A model generated the notes under the pieces. It was not told the DNA's origin. It searched no databases and was given only the letters and a program-made list of their open reading frames with translations. Positions 1 through 8,534 of a stretch of 64,000 nt of DNA are shown here, in pieces. The stretch covers positions 3,860 to 67,859 of the forward strand of contig CAJUMJ010000001.1 of assembly GCA_910587095.1 (NCBI GenBank), read 5' to 3'. The stretch is from an uncultured Lachnospiraceae bacterium (GTDB taxonomy: Bacteria; Bacillota; Clostridia; Lachnospirales; Lachnospiraceae). The stretch's first letter is position 1; each line of letters opens with the position of its first letter. Both the position numbers and the translations under genes were made by a program.

Positions 1-595
1 GCTGGGACATGTTTTTATGGTTCTCGCTGTGGTTGCCCAGATCGTGTCCGTCCGCCAGAATTGCCCTCACATCCTCAGGATAGGATTCCACCCAGCCGCC
101 CGTCATAAAGAACGTCACCTTCACATTGTGTTTTTTCAGGGTTTCCAGAATGCGAGGCGTATCCTCATTCCCCCACGCCGCGTCAAAGCTGAGCGCCACC
201 TGTTTCTTATCCGTCTCCACACAGTAAATAGGCAGTTCCCTCCCGCCCACGGAACTGCTCACCGTGATGGAATCGGGCAGGAATCTCATGATTCCCTGGA
301 TCAACGCCAGCGACGCAAGCAAAAAAGCCGCCGATTTCGCCGTCTGCACCGCCACATTTTTGAAAAAGAGCTCCCTCTTATGCTCCTCCTTGGTCTGTTT
401 CTTCTCCGCAGCGCTTACAGAACCGCAATACTGACCGTAGCCTCTCCTCATTTCCCGCTCGGCATTCCACGCCTCCACCTCTTCGGGTTCCGGCCAGTCA
501 GCGCCCCTTCTCCGACTGTGTTCCCGTTGCATTTTCGTTTCCAGTTCTCCCATAGCAAGTGTAAACTTATCACTCCATTTTCCCTGTTTTGCCAT
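1..595 (-). CDS. polysaccharide deacetylase (NodB domain), cut by the left edge
   Basis: Reading leftward from an ATG at 595, preceded by a GGGGG ribosome site, gives 198 open codons that run off the window. The first ~85 residues are charged and hydrophilic, followed by one hydrophobic stretch (AAFLLASLALIQGIM), so this is a type II membrane anchor with the enzyme outside. The NodB domain then begins: motif 1 is ALSFDAAWG, with the catalytic-base aspartate, and motif 2 is GNHSENH, with the two metal-binding histidines. This variant of motif 1 is known from clostridial PdaA/PdaB-like deacetylases, which remove acetyl groups from peptidoglycan or other surface glycans. The remaining motifs lie outside the window, so the exact substrate is open. 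The long charged cytoplasmic N-terminus is unusual. Confidence 0.85.
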   Translation of the reverse strand, partial: MAKQGKWSDKFTLAMGELETKMQREHSRRRGADWPEPEEVEAWNAEREMRRGYGQYCGSVSAAEKKQTKEEHKRELFFKNVAVQTAKSAAFLLASLALIQGIMRFLPDSITVSSSVGGRELPIYCVETDKKQVALSFDAAWGNEDTPRILETLKKHNVKVTFFMTGGWVESYPEDVRAILADGHDLGNHSENHKNMSQ

Positions 596-699
596 AGTTT
601 TCCCCCAAGCCTTGTTCTGTTTTCAATATATGCAGGAAACTTGAAAAAACTGAAAATATTTTCTCATACCCTCTTTACAAATGGGCGCAAAAGACGAAA

Positions 700-726
700 T
701 AATAGATATAGGAAAAAAGGCGATAG
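700..726 (+). promoter_or_regulatory. possible sigma-28 (motility) promoter
   Basis: TAAT, then 15 bases, then GGCGATAG. The sigma-28 consensus is TAAA-N15-GCCGATAA, so 3 of 4 and 6 of 8 positions match with exact spacing. It lies 50 bases upstream of a FliD-like gene, which is the kind of gene sigma-28 controls. This is an inference from sequence only. Confidence 0.45.
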
Positions 727-775
727 TTACATATACGACATGGATGTCGGTTAGTATGACAAGGAGGACGATAAC

Positions 776-2020
776 ATGGGAATCAGTTTAAACGGTTTAA
801 ATTCAGGAATGGCGGACACATACTCCTCGCTGCTTGGCGGCATGAGCGGGTCCGACAATGCCGGCGGGGTGAGTTCCCTGCTCGGCGATTACGCCGCAAT
901 CAAAAACGGCAGCTATGGCAAGATGATGAAATCCTACTATGCCAAGCTTGAAAAGCAGGAGGCTGAGGAATCCGGTACATCCGATAAGAATAAGGCCGGA
1001 AAGATCAAGGACAGCGCTTCCGCCTCTGCGGCTGCTTCACTTTACAAATCCGCTTCCGCTCTCGGATCTTTGGATTATGACGACCGTAGCGAAGAGAATA
1101 TTGGCGAAATTACCGATGCGGTTTCTGCTTTTGTCAAGGATTACAACAGTCTGATGAAGAGTGCGGAAAAGAGCGAGAACACCACCGTGCAAAAGCAGGC
1201 GGATTCTCTTTACAATTCCTACTACAGAAATTACAAACTCTTTGCAAAGGTCGGCATCACCCTGAACTCTGACAAAACGCTCTCTTTCGATGAAGATTCC
1301 ATGAAGAAAGCCCTTTCTGACACCGAGCACGGAAACGGCGCCACCGTGAAAACGCTGTTTGGCGGTATCGGCTCCTTTGCGGATAAGGCGGCAGGCAAAG
1401 CAAGCCAGATTTACCGCGCGGCAGGAGACGGCGAGTCCGTTACCTCCTCGAAAGCCAAATATGCGGGTGTTGGAGGCTCCACCTCAAAGAGCTCTTCCAC
1501 TTCATCCACAAAGGATAAGGACAGCGCAAAGACCGTGACGGACGCTTCTTCCGCCGCCGCTGCAAGCACGCTTTACAAGTCCATCGAAAAGCTTGGGGCT
1601 ATGGACATCAAAAACGAAAATAAGGATGAAGTGTACAAAGCCTTCTCCTCCTTTGTGAAAGATTATAACGATCTGGTGAACAACACGAACAAGAGCGCAA
1701 ACTCCAACGTGGTCAACCAGGCAAGTTATCTCAAGAGCATAGTGAGCGGCAATAAGAGCGCTTTCTCCAAGATTGGCGTCACTGTAAATTCCGACAAGAC
1801 GCTGAGCATCGACGAGAAGAAATTTAAAGATTCAGACATGGCCGGGGTCAAAAATCTGTTTTCGGGCGTTTACTCTGTCGCTGAAAAGATGACCGACAAA
1901 GTGAATCAGATTTACCGCTATGCGACGCAGGGCGATTCCTTGTCAAAAAAGACCTACGACAACGGCGGCAGCGGTGTCAATATACCGACCATGGGTTCTA
2001 TGGTGGATACCATTCTCTAA
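776..2020 (+). CDS. FliD C-terminal-like tandem repeat protein
   Basis: 414 residues, start set by AAGGAGG ten bases upstream. The protein contains two copies of one ~130-residue module (about 80-215 and 255-395). Each has the order SLYKS..LG, FVKDYN.L, VGITLNSDKTLS.DE, VK.LF.G, and a closing NQIYRYA-like helix. These are the hallmarks of the C-terminal part of the flagellar cap protein FliD. The usual FliD N-terminal domain is missing and no signal peptide is seen, so export would need the flagellar apparatus or another route. A Ser/Thr/Lys-rich linker joins the copies. No other flagellar gene is in the window. Function is inferred: a cap-like or flagellum-associated protein, or an adhesin derived from FliD. 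Confidence 0.6.
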   Translation: MGISLNGLNSGMADTYSSLLGGMSGSDNAGGVSSLLGDYAAIKNGSYGKMMKSYYAKLEKQEAEESGTSDKNKAGKIKDSASASAAASLYKSASALGSLDYDDRSEENIGEITDAVSAFVKDYNSLMKSAEKSENTTVQKQADSLYNSYYRNYKLFAKVGITLNSDKTLSFDEDSMKKALSDTEHGNGATVKTLFGGIGSFADKAAGKASQIYRAAGDGESVTSSKAKYAGVGGSTSKSSSTSSTKDKDSAKTVTDASSAAAASTLYKSIEKLGAMDIKNENKDEVYKAFSSFVKDYNDLVNNTNKSANSNVVNQASYLKSIVSGNKSAFSKIGVTVNSDKTLSIDEKKFKDSDMAGVKNLFSGVYSVAEKMTDKVNQIYRYATQGDSLSKKTYDNGGSGVNIPTMGSMVDTIL

Positions 2021-2054
2021 GACCGGATGCCATCACTTCCAATTAGATATCGAA

Positions 2055-2091
2055 AAGGCGGAGCTGACTATCCGGTTCCGTCTTCTTTTTT
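2055..2091 (+). terminator. rho-independent terminator of the FliD-like gene
   Basis: AAGGCGGA (2055-2062) pairs with TCCGTCTT (2077-2084) with one G-U pair, followed by a T-rich tract. It lies 35 bases after the stop codon. Confidence 0.65.
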
Positions 2092-2095
2092 GCCA

Positions 2096-2129
2096 AAGGG
2101 CGCACACCGCTTTCGCGGCATGCGCCCTT
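2096..2129. terminator. hairpin between convergent genes
   Basis: A 9-bp stem (AAGGGCGCA with TGCGCCCTT) with an inner CCGC-TTTC-GCGG hairpin sits between the FliD-like gene and the convergent isomerase gene. There is no T-tract directly after it, so it is probably a transcript-end stabiliser or a weak terminator. Confidence 0.5.
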
Positions 2130-2161
2130 CATAATTTCAATATTTATTTCACACTACCGTC

Positions 2162-3646
2162 TTATGCGAAGGGATTCTCTGTCGGATAAGGCAGGCTCTT
2201 GGGCTGATTGTAACCGATCTCGCTCACATCCACGCCGATATACTTGAACACCTCAAACAATGCCTTGCCGAAATGTCCGAACGCAACAGCGCCATGGTGC
2301 GGGTAGTTCTTCTCAATCAGCACATGACGGTAGAATCTGCCCATCTCAGGGATCGCGAATACGCCGATGCCGCCGAAGGACTTGGTCGCCACAGGAAGAA
2401 CCTCACCTTCCGCCACATATGCGCGCAGGATATTGTCTGCGGTGCTCTGCAGACGATAGAAAGTGATATTTCCGGGAACGATATCGCCCTCAAGCGTACC
2501 CTGGGTCACTTCCTCAGGCAGAGATCTCGCCATGATCATCTGATACTCCATGCTGCACTTGGACAGCTTCTTGGAGCAGGTGTTTCCGCAGTGGAAGCCC
2601 ATGAAAGTGTCGGTAAACTTGTAATCAAACTTGCCCTCAATGGATTCTTTGTACATATCCTTCGGAACGGAGTTGTTGATATCGAGCAGGGTTACGATGT
2701 CATCGCTGACAGCCTCGCCGATGAATTCGCTTAAGCAGCCGTAGATATCCACCTCGCAGGATACCGGAATGCCTCTACCTGTCAGACGGCTGTTCACGTA
2801 GCAGGGAACGAAACCGAACTGAGTCTGGAATGCGGGCCAGCACTTTCCTGCGATCGCAACATACTCGCGATAACCCTTGTGCTCCTCAATCCAGTCGAGC
2901 AGAGTCAACTCGTACTGCGCAAGCTTAGGCAGAATGGTAGGCTTGTTGTTGCCGTCGCCAAGCTCAGCTTCCATATCCTTCACCACGTCTGGAATACGGG
3001 GATCATTCTCGTGTTTATTGTAAGCTTCGAACAGGTCAAGCTCAGAGTTCTCCTCTATCTCCACGCCCAGGTTGTAAAGTTGCTTAATCGGCGCATTACA
3101 TGCCAGGAAGTTGAGCGGTCTGGGACCGAAGGATATAATTTTTAAACTGGAGAGCGCCGCAACCGCACGCGCGATCGGAACAAACTCATGGATCATGTCA
3201 GCGCAGTCCTCCGCGTCGCCGACGGGATACTCGGGAATATAAGCTCTCACATTTCTGAGTTTTAAGTTGTAGCTGGCATTGAGCATACCGCAGTACGCAT
3301 CGCCTCTCCCCTGGATCAGGTCGCCCTGGGACTCCTCAGCGGCGGCAACAAACATCTTCGGGCCTTCAAAATGCTTCGCAAGAAGCGTCTCGGAAATCTC
3401 CGGGCCAAAGTTGCCAAGGTATACGCAGAGCGCGTTACAGCCGTTGTCCTTGATATCTTTCAGTGCGTTTACCATGTCTATCTCGCTCTCGATGATGCAG
3501 ACAGGGCACTCGTAAATGTCAGCCGCGTCATATTTCTTTGCGTAAGCCTCAACCAGAGCTTTTCTTCTGTTGATCGCCAGGGATGCCGGGAAACAGTCAC
3601 GACTCACCGCCACGATGCCAATTTTCACTTTCGGTAAATTGTTCAT
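2162..3646 (-). CDS. L-fucose/L-arabinose isomerase-family protein
   Basis: 494 residues with start MNNLPKVKIG and a strong AAAGGAGG site. Overall it matches the L-fucose isomerase-like family (COG2407): an N-terminal alpha/beta region with NGCNALCVYLGNFGPE, a central RGDAYCGMLN stretch, and a C-terminal metal-site region with CEVDIYG, MGFHCGN and GAVAFGHFG. These enzymes interconvert aldoses and ketoses. The substrate cannot be read from the sequence; xylulokinase nearby suggests a pentose or deoxy sugar. It lies downstream of the DUF4867 gene across a 216-bp spacer that holds a repeat element, so it may be in the same transcript. The family is also found in clostridia beside DUF4867 proteins, which supports a shared pathway. 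Confidence 0.8.
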   Translation of the reverse strand: MNNLPKVKIGIVAVSRDCFPASLAINRRKALVEAYAKKYDAADIYECPVCIIESEIDMVNALKDIKDNGCNALCVYLGNFGPEISETLLAKHFEGPKMFVAAAEESQGDLIQGRGDAYCGMLNASYNLKLRNVRAYIPEYPVGDAEDCADMIHEFVPIARAVAALSSLKIISFGPRPLNFLACNAPIKQLYNLGVEIEENSELDLFEAYNKHENDPRIPDVVKDMEAELGDGNNKPTILPKLAQYELTLLDWIEEHKGYREYVAIAGKCWPAFQTQFGFVPCYVNSRLTGRGIPVSCEVDIYGCLSEFIGEAVSDDIVTLLDINNSVPKDMYKESIEGKFDYKFTDTFMGFHCGNTCSKKLSKCSMEYQMIMARSLPEEVTQGTLEGDIVPGNITFYRLQSTADNILRAYVAEGEVLPVATKSFGGIGVFAIPEMGRFYRHVLIEKNYPHHGAVAFGHFGKALFEVFKYIGVDVSEIGYNQPKSLPYPTENPFA

Positions 3647-3685
3647 TTTATTTTCCTCCTTTAATTTTAACCGGTGCTGCCGGTA

Positions 3686-3850
3686 TATTTACTATGAAAG
3701 TCCCGGACGGCGGCTGAACGGACTGCATGCTTGCATGCGAGGACGTACAGACATCGGACGGGCAAGCCGGTATGAGCAAGAAGGTCATTAGACCGGATTG
3801 CGAATACCGGCGGCGATTGCGAGAGCGCATAGCGCGCAGCAATCGGCTTT
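3686..3850. repeat. dispersed structured repeat, family B copy 1
   Basis: This fills most of the spacer between the DUF4867 gene and the isomerase gene. On the plus strand it begins GAAAGTCCCGGACGGCGGCT, followed by the hairpin GCATGC-TT-GCATGC, then CGAGGACGTACAGACATCGG and ACGGGCAAGCCGG. It ends in two more inverted repeats (CCGG...CCGG; CGATTGC 3814-3820 with GCAATCG 3839-3845). The same blocks recur in inverse orientation at 15071-15330, with a different central hairpin sequence but conserved flanks. Confidence 0.6.
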
Positions 3851-3862
3851 CAATTAGCTTAA

Positions 3863-4486
3863 TTACTCACGAATATCCAGATTCTTTCCAACAAGTCCGA
3901 TATGGGCGCCATCGTCAAGCCCGCCCTCCTCGTGACCGATCAGCCACTTGTTCTGCGCCGTGATCAGGGAATCCTCCCACCCTTCATGACTCTCCTTCAA
4001 AGGATAGTTTGTCCCTGCGGGAAGCACGATACCTACCTTAAATCCGCCCTCGTCCGCACTGCAGGGCGCATAATGCAATGTGGTCGCATAAAGCTCCACC
4101 GCCGTCCCGGCCTCCACCAGAAACGCCTCCATCTTAGCCGTCTCATAGGTAAAGTCGTCGGTGATATCCTGCTGCGTGCCGACAAGCAGCACGGCGTCCG
4201 TAGCCGCCACATTGATCTCGGAGCTTCTGTGGTACTCCACCGCGTTTAACTTGTAATTGTGGCCGTTGCAGTAGCCGACCTGGATAGGCAGTTCGCCGTA
4301 AGTTCTTCTCTGCAGCTCCTTTGCCACCGCCGTCTTCTCCAGTTCCTCAATCGAAGGCTCGTAAGCCACGCCCTCCGGCAAAGGGGTCTTCTCCTTGATC
4401 GCATTCACAAGCTCCGTGAAATCGATTCCCTGCACTACCCTGCCATACTTGCGAAATGACGGATCCGTCACTTTTTTAATCTCCAT
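3863..4486 (-). CDS. DUF4867 family protein
   Basis: 207 residues with start MEIKKVTDPSF and an AAAGGAG site. It resembles the DUF4867 family: a small protein with probable cupin-like beta strands. Visible features include PIQVGYCNGHN, a central EINVAATDAVLLVGTQQD, TLHYAPCSADEGGFKVGI and a C-terminal WLIGHEEGGLDDGAHIGL. The conserved histidines and glutamates could hold a metal. It starts 6 bases after the membrane-protein stop, so the two are co-transcribed, and the isomerase-like gene follows. No reaction is established for the family. From context it could be a sugar mutarotase or lyase-like enzyme acting with the isomerase; this is inference only. Confidence 0.7.
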   Translation of the reverse strand: MEIKKVTDPSFRKYGRVVQGIDFTELVNAIKEKTPLPEGVAYEPSIEELEKTAVAKELQRRTYGELPIQVGYCNGHNYKLNAVEYHRSSEINVAATDAVLLVGTQQDITDDFTYETAKMEAFLVEAGTAVELYATTLHYAPCSADEGGFKVGIVLPAGTNYPLKESHEGWEDSLITAQNKWLIGHEEGGLDDGAHIGLVGKNLDIRE

Positions 4487-4492
4487 AGCTTT

Positions 4493-6757
4493 CTACTCCT
4501 TTCCAAACATCTTTTTAACAGTTTCCTTTTTGCCGTATATCATCAGAGCAATCAAAGTGAACAGCGACGCAATCTCCACGGCCCGCCAGTACCATGCCTC
4601 ATGAAACCGCAAAACAAAGCTGCCCTGATAGCCTGCGGGCACGCTCACCGCCACACACCCGTTGTCTCCCAATCCGGTATATAGTTTCGTCCCGCTGCGC
4701 ACGTCAATCGCCTGATACCCGTTATAGCAGGTGAGGGGAAATGTCACCGTCCCCTGGTCGCCCGCGTTTGTCACGGTCACGGTGTAGCCCAGATTCTCCC
4801 GCACCGCCTCCTCCATCCGCACGGAGCCGTCCGTCCTGATTTTTGTTTCAAGATTGTGTCTGTCCATCGTCACCGGCAGATACTCCCCGTTCCCCACGCC
4901 GGAAGTATTCAGATTGACCTTATCCGCGAAATGCCGTTCCGCCACCGCGTCGGTTCTGAAATACTCCAAATCCTGCCTGACAACCAGACAGAGTAAAAGC
5001 CCCGTCACAATCCACACCACGCGCTCGTCCCGCTTTCCCGATAAGTACAAGGTGGAAAACACCGCCGCAAACGCCGCAAGGCAGACCGCCGGCACACTCA
5101 AAAACCGATCCTGGTACTGGGTCATCCTGAAAAATTTGCCGGCAATGCCAAACAATCCCGAAAGCTGTGCCACCGGAAAATACACGGTACACACCCAGGC
5201 GGAAAACAATGTCGCCGCGAAGAGCACACGGCATTGCTTCGTGCGAGAGTCCCTCCCCTGCCAGGGAACGGAAATCACATAGGCGAGGATAAGAAGCAGC
5301 GCCACAAAACCGAGCGCCCTCTCCTCAGTGAAAAGCTGGTAAAAGTTTTTGCCATCCTGCATAAAATCCGCCAGGTAAGCATAATAGTCGCCTTCCGCGT
5401 CTGTCGGCAACCCTTTGTTTACCCGAAGGTTCCCGAAAAACAGGTAAGACAACATCGGCACCAGATACCAAAGGCTGAGTGCCGCCGACAACGCCGCCGA
5501 CCGGATTAAAACCGCCAGCGTCTTTTTCCGAAACACCTTCTTTATCATCACAAGGCAGGCAATCACCGAGAAAAAGCCAACAATAAGCGTGCTGAGCATA
5601 TGCGTCATCAAAAGACCCGTAAACCCAAACGTAAGGAAAGGCCATATCTTCCCGTACTCGTCGCTGTCCACATCCACGGTAAACAACAGATAAAATCCGA
5701 CAAGCACCAACGGAAAAAACATCATTGCCGCACTCTTTCCCGTCCAGGCCGCGTAGATCGCATCGAGCCTGTACACGCTGCCGATATAGACAACCGTGCC
5801 GACCAAAGCCGGAAGCTTTTCTCTCGTCATGCGGTAAAACGCATAAAAAGCGATCGCCGCCGTCCCCGCATTTATGAAAAACAAATATATTTTGTATGCC
5901 TCTTCCAGTGTAAATCCGACTATGCGAAGTATCGCCGGTATATAGAGAAACAGGTCGCCATACATAAAGACGGCGTAGCCGTGTCCTTCCAGCCATCCGG
6001 GCTGTATCCGCACCGGAAATTCGCCTGCCATCAGCCCTTCATAAAGTCCTTCTATACGGTGCAGATGAAAATTCAAATCCGCTCCCGGGGTCAGTCCCTT
6101 TTGGAAGAGGGGCAATCCCGCAGTCAGCGTGACAAAGACCGCCGCAAGAAATATGGTTCGCTCTTTCGCCTGCCAGCCTCTGTAATGGCGCAAATAAACC
6201 CATATTCCGAGATCAAGGAGCGCCAGAAGAGCCGTCAGGCAAAAAATACGGTACAGGCAGGTGACTTTTGCCGGTATGACATGGCACTCCAACATCTGTA
6301 TATAGTCGCCCTCAACCGCGTCTCCGGTCAGCCTCAGCTTAAAGCGCACCGGAGACGTGTCTCCCCGCTTCACCCGGTAAGTGAGAACCGACTGCCCGGC
6401 ATCCACCTGGAACTCGTCATTGTCCGTCAGCTCCCGGCCGTTTCTTGCCTGGTCATAGATCAGTCCGCCCTGGATAATCCCCTGTCCCTTATAGGAAACC
6501 TGAACATAATAGATTCCTTTCAAGAGCTCCAGAGGCGGCGTCACCACCGCCCTGATATCCTCATTGGAAGTGTCATAGTAAGCGCCTTCCACCGTCTTAC
6601 CGCTTTCGGTCCGAAGCTGCATATCATCCTGCGTCAGATCGATGCGCTCCATGCGCCGATAGCCCGCGAGTACAAGCGCGCTGTACAGTAACAACACCAC
6701 TATTTCCGAAAAGACAAGCATCTTTTTGGAATATATTACACTCTTCCATCTCCCCAA
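4493..6757 (-). CDS. large YfhO / GT-C-like polytopic membrane protein
   Basis: 754 residues. The start is TTG (6757) behind GGAGAG at 8 bases; ATG at 6721 is the alternative but lacks a ribosome site. A first transmembrane helix (VLLLYSALVLAGY) is followed by an extracytoplasmic domain to ~residue 165, then about ten more helices and a C-terminal beta-rich domain ending in a last helix. The segment TPGADLNFHLHRIEGL near residue 225 is the signature of the 6-pyruvoyl-tetrahydropterin-synthase-related / YfhO membrane proteins, which are GT-C-fold transferases using polyprenyl-phosphate sugars. The aspartate in this loop is the expected catalytic residue. It sits between xylulokinase and the DUF4867 gene, which is odd for a surface glycosylation protein. 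Role inferred: glycosyl transfer to lipid or polymer outside the membrane. Confidence 0.7.
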   Translation of the reverse strand: MGRWKSVIYSKKMLVFSEIVVLLLYSALVLAGYRRMERIDLTQDDMQLRTESGKTVEGAYYDTSNEDIRAVVTPPLELLKGIYYVQVSYKGQGIIQGGLIYDQARNGRELTDNDEFQVDAGQSVLTYRVKRGDTSPVRFKLRLTGDAVEGDYIQMLECHVIPAKVTCLYRIFCLTALLALLDLGIWVYLRHYRGWQAKERTIFLAAVFVTLTAGLPLFQKGLTPGADLNFHLHRIEGLYEGLMAGEFPVRIQPGWLEGHGYAVFMYGDLFLYIPAILRIVGFTLEEAYKIYLFFINAGTAAIAFYAFYRMTREKLPALVGTVVYIGSVYRLDAIYAAWTGKSAAMMFFPLVLVGFYLLFTVDVDSDEYGKIWPFLTFGFTGLLMTHMLSTLIVGFFSVIACLVMIKKVFRKKTLAVLIRSAALSAALSLWYLVPMLSYLFFGNLRVNKGLPTDAEGDYYAYLADFMQDGKNFYQLFTEERALGFVALLLILAYVISVPWQGRDSRTKQCRVLFAATLFSAWVCTVYFPVAQLSGLFGIAGKFFRMTQYQDRFLSVPAVCLAAFAAVFSTLYLSGKRDERVVWIVTGLLLCLVVRQDLEYFRTDAVAERHFADKVNLNTSGVGNGEYLPVTMDRHNLETKIRTDGSVRMEEAVRENLGYTVTVTNAGDQGTVTFPLTCYNGYQAIDVRSGTKLYTGLGDNGCVAVSVPAGYQGSFVLRFHEAWYWRAVEIASLFTLIALMIYGKKETVKKMFGKE

Positions 6758-6791
6758 AGGTCAGTCTCTCCATCCGTCATCATTCATTCGG

Positions 6792-6843
6792 CTAACCACC
6801 ATGTATCCTCTGCTGTGAGTGGTTAGAAGTTCTTCTCACACTA
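6792..6843 (-). repeat. modular hairpin repeat, family A, short copy
   Basis: On the minus strand it starts TAGTGTGAGAAGAACTTCTA and ends GGTGGTTAG. The initial TAG is the stop codon of xylulokinase. It carries only the outer parts of the full element: the GAAGAACTTC palindrome and an AACCAC...GTGGTT stem. Confidence 0.65.
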
Positions 6844-8316
6844 TTTCAGTTTCCCAAACAGCTCCTTGCAGGTCGGGTAGATCTGCTTAAACTGCTGGTA
6901 TCTCTTCTCGTATTTTTCCACAAGGGAAGCTTCCGGCTCCACCGTGTCGACAACCTTCACGATCTTTTCCGCCGCTTCTTCCACATTCGCGTACTCGCCG
7001 CAGGCCACGGCCGCCAGCATCGCGCCGCCCATGGCAGGCCCCTCCTCGCTCTCGATCACATCCACTTTCAAGTTCATAATGTTGGCGATCATCCGCTTCC
7101 ACAGCGGGCTCTTCGCGCCGCCGCCGCAAATCTTCGTGCGTTCGATATGGATTCCAAGAGATCTCGCAACTTCCAGGGAATCTCTCAGGGCGAATGCCAC
7201 TCCCTCAAGCACCGCCTGTGTCATGTCTGCCCTCGTGGTATCCATGGTCATGCCGATAAAAGTGCCTCTCGCGTCGGGATCGTTGTGAGGGGAACGCTCA
7301 CCCATCAGATAGGGCAGGAAATACACATGATTCTCACCCAGCTTATCGTCGGTGATCGCCTTCTGCTCGTCGGCATATTTCTCCGTACCGATGATGTCAT
7401 CCATCCACCATTTATTGCAGGACGCCGCGCTCAGCATACAGCCCATCAGATGGTAATGCCCGTCCGCATGGGCGAAAGCGTGCAGCGCATTAAACTTGTC
7501 AACGCCGAACTTTTCGGAGGAAATAAATATCGTTCCGCTCGTGCCGAGGGAGATGTTACACATGCCGTCCCCCACAGTGCCGGTACCCACAGCAGCCGCC
7601 GCGTTATCACCGCCGCCCGCCGCAACTTTCACATTCTCCGGAATGCCCAGCTCCTTCGCAATATCCGGAAGAACCGTACCCACAGTCTCGTAGCTCTCGT
7701 AAATCTTCGCAAGCTGTTCTTCCCTGACGCCGCAGATCTCACACATTTCCTTTGACCAGCAGCGGTTCTTGACATCAAACAGAAGCATACCGGAAGCGTC
7801 GGAGACATCCGTACAGTGCACGCCGGTCAACTTGTAGGCGATATAGTCCTTGGGAAGCATTATCTTCTTAATTCTCGCAAAGTTCTCCGGCTCCTTGTTC
7901 TTCACCCACAGCACCTTGGGAGCGGTAAAGCCGGTAAAGGAAATGTTTGCCGTATATTCGGACAGCTTCTCCTTTCCAATCTCGTTGTTTAAGTAATCAC
8001 ATTCCTCCGTCGTTCTCCCGTCGTTCCAGAGAATCGCGGGGCGGATCACCTCGTCCTTCTCATCCAGAATCACAAGACCGTGCATCTGACCGCCGAAACT
8101 GATTCCCGCAATCCGGCTCTTGTCCACATCGGCGATCAGCTCCTTTATTCCCGCAATGCTCTGCTTATACCAGTCCTCCGGCTTTTGCTCGGACCATCCC
8201 GGATGGGGGAAATACAGCGGATATTCTTTCGATACAATATTTACGATTTTCCCGTTCTCCTCCATCAAAAGAAGCTTCACGGCGCTTGTTCCCAAATCTA
8301 CACCTATATACAGCAT
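6841..8316 (-). CDS. xylB: xylulokinase (FGGY family)
   Basis: 491 residues. The start is MLYIGVDLG at 8316 with GGAGGG eight bases upstream; the frame is open for 31 further codons but these lack conservation. The N-terminal FGGY domain shows the phosphate-1 motif GVDLGTSAVK, the xylulokinase stretch WSEQKPEDWY, GGQMHGLV with the substrate-binding MHG, and ILWNDGRT. The C-terminal domain has the ATP-binding GGGAKSPLW and the FLPYLMGERSPHNDP segment typical of XylB. It phosphorylates D-xylulose with ATP, feeding the pentose phosphate pathway. It is divergent from a LacI-family gene, the usual local-regulator arrangement, and an isomerase-like gene lies further downstream. Product specificity among pentuloses is not certain, but family assignment is firm. 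Confidence 0.92.
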   Translation of the reverse strand: MLYIGVDLGTSAVKLLLMEENGKIVNIVSKEYPLYFPHPGWSEQKPEDWYKQSIAGIKELIADVDKSRIAGISFGGQMHGLVILDEKDEVIRPAILWNDGRTTEECDYLNNEIGKEKLSEYTANISFTGFTAPKVLWVKNKEPENFARIKKIMLPKDYIAYKLTGVHCTDVSDASGMLLFDVKNRCWSKEMCEICGVREEQLAKIYESYETVGTVLPDIAKELGIPENVKVAAGGGDNAAAAVGTGTVGDGMCNISLGTSGTIFISSEKFGVDKFNALHAFAHADGHYHLMGCMLSAASCNKWWMDDIIGTEKYADEQKAITDDKLGENHVYFLPYLMGERSPHNDPDARGTFIGMTMDTTRADMTQAVLEGVAFALRDSLEVARSLGIHIERTKICGGGAKSPLWKRMIANIMNLKVDVIESEEGPAMGGAMLAAVACGEYANVEEAAEKIVKVVDTVEPEASLVEKYEKRYQQFKQIYPTCKELFGKLK

Positions 8317-8407
8317 AGCGACCCTCCAATTCTGTTCAATTTTTTCTCCGTGCCCGTGCACGTTCCTCATGCTTTTATGATAGTCTGTCCGGTAAAGAAA
8401 AGCAAGC

Positions 8408-8435
8408 ATTATATTTTTTTCGTAAATTTATACAA
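8408..8435 (-). promoter_or_regulatory. sigma-A promoter of xylB
   Basis: Reading on the minus strand: TTGTAT (8435-8430), a 16-base spacer, then TATAAT (8413-8408). The transcript would start ~85 bases before the xylB start codon. The divergent spacer 8317-8534 also carries the lacI promoter, so a LacI operator probably lies here. I could not assign one with confidence. Confidence 0.6.
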
Positions 8436-8534
8436 AACACAGCCGAATGCATTGTCTATTTCCACTCGATATGCTACTCTGTTATGGAATTGTGCAAAAC
8501 GAACGAAAAACCCACCGGGAAAGGAATGCACTCC

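Noticed and set aside
17..754. Open frame of 245 codons on the plus strand
   Set aside because: It is antisense to the polysaccharide deacetylase gene, which has NodB motifs and a ribosome site on the minus strand.
5600..6691. 363-codon plus-strand frame
   Set aside because: Antisense to the YfhO-like membrane protein; composition is Arg/Gln/His-rich and shows no family pattern.
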